Below the pieces are notes generated by a model. The model did not search any database. It was given only the letters and a program-made list of their open reading frames with translations, and was not told the origin of the DNA. DNA of 64,000 bases from Klebsiella sp. BIGb0138 (GTDB lineage: Bacteria; Pseudomonadota; Gammaproteobacteria; Enterobacterales; Enterobacteriaceae). Below are positions 61,724 to 64,000 of the stretch, piece after piece; positions within the stretch are counted from its first letter, which is position 1; every line of letters starts with the position of its first letter. Where the stretch lies: NCBI RefSeq assembly GCF_004342285.1, contig NZ_SMCV01000010.1:62001-126000 (forward strand), in the 5' to 3' direction. Made by a program: the position numbers and the translations under genes.

Positions 61724-62620
61724 ATGACTGGATTAACAATGGATATCAAACAGCTCAAATACCTGATCGCACTCGATCAAACGCGTCATTTTGGCCAGGC
61801 CGCGGCGCAGTGCCATATCACTCAGCCGACGCTGTCGATGCGTATCCGCAATCTGGAAGAGGAGCTCAATCTGGTTCTGATTCAACGCGGGCAGCGGTTT
61901 GAGGGGTTTACCGCCGAAGGCGAGCGTATTCTCGCCTGGGCACGGGCGCTGCTGGCGGCGCACGATGGGCTGGAAGCGGAAGCGGCCATTTGCCGCGGTC
62001 AGATGGTGGGGCAACTGCGGGTGGGAATGGTACCGCTGGCGAGCCTGAACCCGATGCAGCTGATTAAGCCGTTGACGGAGAAGTACCCCGAGCTTCAGTT
62101 CAGCCTGCTGTCGCTGACCTCAGAGCAGATTATTGATGGCGTGAGCCGCAATCAGCTCGATCTGGGGATTTGCTATCTGCACCATGTCGATAGCCAGCTT
62201 TTTAACGTGAAGTGGCTCCCGGCGACGCGGATGGGGCTGCTGCATGATAAACGCCATTTTCAGTTCGACGAGGGCATCCCCGGCTGGGATACCCTGGCCG
62301 CCTTGCCGCTCGGTTTTCTCACTAAAGGAATGTATTACCGCGAATCCATCGAAATGAGCTTCAAGGGCAAAGGGCTGACGCCGAAATATGTTTTTGAAAG
62401 CGACTCCACGTTCCAGATTATTCAGGCGGTCCAGGCGGGCATTTGCTGCGCAATTATGCCGCTCAACAATGGACTGGAGGAGCTGAGCGACAATCTGGAG
62501 ATTATCCCGATTGCCGAAACGGCAGTGGATTCTATGCTGGCGCTGATCATGCGTAACAAAGAGCCGGTGTCGTCGCTGGCGGAAAAATGCTTTGCCGATG
62601 CCCAGGCGATTTTTGGCTAA
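61724..62620 (+). CDS. LysR-family transcriptional regulator
   Basis: This protein is 298 residues if started at 61724, or 293 if started at the ATG at 61739 (MDIKQLKYLIALDQTRHFGQ, more usual for LysR). Neither has a clear ribosome site. The helix-turn-helix AAAQCHITQPTLSMRIRNLE and effector domain are intact. It is convergent with the MFS gene at the right edge. No target can be assigned. Confidence 0.88.
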   Translation: MTGLTMDIKQLKYLIALDQTRHFGQAAAQCHITQPTLSMRIRNLEEELNLVLIQRGQRFEGFTAEGERILAWARALLAAHDGLEAEAAICRGQMVGQLRVGMVPLASLNPMQLIKPLTEKYPELQFSLLSLTSEQIIDGVSRNQLDLGICYLHHVDSQLFNVKWLPATRMGLLHDKRHFQFDEGIPGWDTLAALPLGFLTKGMYYRESIEMSFKGKGLTPKYVFESDSTFQIIQAVQAGICCAIMPLNNGLEELSDNLEIIPIAETAVDSMLALIMRNKEPVSSLAEKCFADAQAIFG

Positions 62621-62742
62621 CTAAACGCGGCTTCAGCCGTTCTTTATTTAAACGCCCGGCGGCGCTAATCGCGGGCAATATTCGGTAAGTTATTCAGTCT
62701 AGGGTAGCGCCGCCAGGGAGACCCCGGCGGCGAAGCGGTTAA

Positions 62743-64000
62743 TCAGATATTTTCCAGCCGAATACCGCGGGTTTTCGGGCCATAAATGCCGACCGAGAGC
62801 ATGACCATCAGCATACTGGCCACGATAAAGCTAATCACCCCCGGCGTCCCGGCGTATTGCAGAATCACCCCAATTAGAATACTGGTGATCGCCGTCGACA
62901 GGCGGCTGAACGAGTAGCAAAAGCCAACCGCTCTGGCGCGAATGCGGGTCGGGAAGATTTCCGCCTGATAGGCGTGGTAGCTGATGGTCAGCCAGGCGTT
63001 GGACCAGGTGATCATAAACCCGCAGATCACCAGCATCACCGGGTTATTCTGCAGGGCGAACAGGGTGCCGAACACCACCGTCATCAGCGCGGAGAGTACG
63101 ATTTGCCACTTATTCTCAAAGCGGTGCACGAAGCGGGTACAGAACAAGCAGCCCAGCGGATAGGCAAGAGTGATAAAGAACGCGTACAGCAGGCTGTGAG
63201 TGATGCTGGCTCCCTGGCCGGACAGCAGCGCCGGCAGCCAGTTGCCAAAGCCAAAAAAACCGATGGCCTGGAAGAAGTTCATCACCATCAGCATGATGGT
63301 CCGCCGGCGATATTCCGGCGCCCAGATCTCTTTAAAGGTCCCGCTTTTGTTTTGCTCCTGCCGGGTATCAGGAATATGCTGCGCCGACGGCGCGACGCCG
63401 CAGCGTTGTTCCATCTGGCACATCACCGCGTGCGCATCATCGTGCCGGCCTTTCACTTCCAGCCAGCGGGCTGACTCCGGGAGCTTTTTGCGAATCACCC
63501 AAATCACCAGCGAGCACAGCGCGCCGAAGATGATTACCCAGCGCCAGCCGGTCAGACCGAACAGGGTGGTGGGCACCAGCATCCACGACATCAGCGCCAC
63601 GGCGGGCACCGAAAGAAACTGAATGAAAAACGCGAAGGCAAAGGCTTTGTTACGCAGGTGCGTTGGCACCCATTCGCTCAGGTAGGTGTCGATGGTGACC
63701 AGCTCAATGCCGAGACCGATCCCCACCAGAAAGCGGCAGAAGATCACCCCTTCGGCGCTGTTCTGAAAGGCCATCAGCAGCGAAAACACGCCATACCAGG
63801 CCAGCGCAAACATAAAGGTCAGTCGACGGCCGAGCTTGTCCGCCAGCGGCGCGAGCAGGCTGGCGCCGATAAACAATCCGAGGAAGGTGGCCGAGGCAAA
63901 AGCGGCCTGATCCGATACGCCAAAAATACCCTGCTGGTCGCTATGGAAAATGTGCTCTGCCAGCAGGCCGGTACTGATATACCCGGTCTGAAAAAGGTCG
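62743..64000 (-). CDS. MFS transporter (sugar/acid-porter type), N-terminus outside the window
   Basis: The frame stays open to the right edge, so the true start is beyond position 64000; upstream of the TTG-like internal start it reads LFQTGYISTGLLAEHIF. Visible features are LADKLGRRLTFM (motif A, loop 2-3), CRFLVGIGLGIELVTIDTYLSEWVP, and PTRIRARAVGFCYSFSR, typical of the metabolite:H+ symporters such as YaaU and YdjK. At least ten helices are seen. Substrate unknown. Confidence 0.85.
   Translation of the reverse strand, partial: DLFQTGYISTGLLAEHIFHSDQQGIFGVSDQAAFASATFLGLFIGASLLAPLADKLGRRLTFMFALAWYGVFSLLMAFQNSAEGVIFCRFLVGIGLGIELVTIDTYLSEWVPTHLRNKAFAFAFFIQFLSVPAVALMSWMLVPTTLFGLTGWRWVIIFGALCSLVIWVIRKKLPESARWLEVKGRHDDAHAVMCQMEQRCGVAPSAQHIPDTRQEQNKSGTFKEIWAPEYRRRTIMLMVMNFFQAIGFFGFGNWLPALLSGQGASITHSLLYAFFITLAYPLGCLFCTRFVHRFENKWQIVLSALMTVVFGTLFALQNNPVMLVICGFMITWSNAWLTISYHAYQAEIFPTRIRARAVGFCYSFSRLSTAITSILIGVILQYAGTPGVISFIVASMLMVMLSVGIYGPKTRGIRLENI

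Noticed and set aside
1-64000. CRISPR arrays, tRNA/rRNA genes, insertion sequences, prophage or toxin-antitoxin modules
   Set aside because: No regularly spaced repeats, no tRNA cloverleaf, no transposase or integrase motifs and no phage structural genes were seen.

Overview
The window looks like chromosomal DNA of a Klebsiella-type enterobacterium. The G+C content is high, and there is a bestrophin of the Klebsiella type, an smvR/smvA efflux pair and an ERIC repeat. The gene order yncG-pptA-yddH-nhoA / narVWYZU / yddG-fdnGHI / adhP-maeA-sra / osmC follows the E. coli backbone, with several Klebsiella-style accessory blocks set into it. I see no tRNA, rRNA, IS element, prophage or CRISPR array.

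Layout. 1-5.9 kb: a plus-strand operon (M20 amidohydrolase, flavin monooxygenase, two substrate-binding proteins, GNAT, permease, ATPase) with the composition of the Bacillus yxe/ytm sulfur-compound salvage operons. 6.2-9.1 kb: yncG, pptA, an EamA transporter and yddH. 9.2-12.8 kb: a Fe3+/phosphonate-like ABC importer preceded by a translationally coupled 30-codon ORF. 12.8-15.9 kb: nhoA, a tautomerase/CMD pair divergent from a LysR gene, and a small membrane protein. 16-24.1 kb: narU-narZYWV, the second (NRZ-type) nitrate reductase with its nitrate/nitrite transporter. 24.4-26.6 kb: smvR and smvA, divergent across two similar dyads. 26.6-32.3 kb: yddG and the selenoprotein formate dehydrogenase-N operon fdnGHI, which can feed electrons to nitrate reductase. 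32.5-33.6 kb: a PPK2 kinase and the start of a decayed AraJ-like transporter. 33.6-40.8 kb: a tight minus-strand operon of CMD peroxidase-like protein, flavin monooxygenase and a dipeptide-type ABC importer. 41-48.2 kb: adhP (with an unusual tail), an exported pyrophosphatase, a MarR-GNAT fusion, an ABC-F ATPase with a structured leader, maeA and sra. 48.6-53.5 kb: an insertion where E. coli has bdm (GPH transporter, GH28 hydrolase, odd metallo-beta-lactamase-fold protein, LysR gene, GNAT remnant). 53.6-64 kb: osmC, MpaB-like and Dyp-type haem proteins, ERIC, bestrophin, ydeP, LysE exporter with AraC regulator, a LysR gene and a truncated MFS transporter.

The main themes are anaerobic respiration (NRZ, Fdn-N, YdeP, MaeA, AdhP), scavenging of organosulfur or related small molecules by paired ABC importers and flavin monooxygenases, and export or defence (SmvA, YddG, ABC-F, OsmC). 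The candidate least likely to be in existing annotation is the leader-peptide/stem-loop arrangement upstream of the ABC-F gene (about 45.86-46.08 kb). The divergent smv dyads, the MarR-GNAT operator, the AdhP stop-loss tail and the two pseudogene fragments also merit checking. All functions are assigned by reading the sequence and recalling families; no database search was run.
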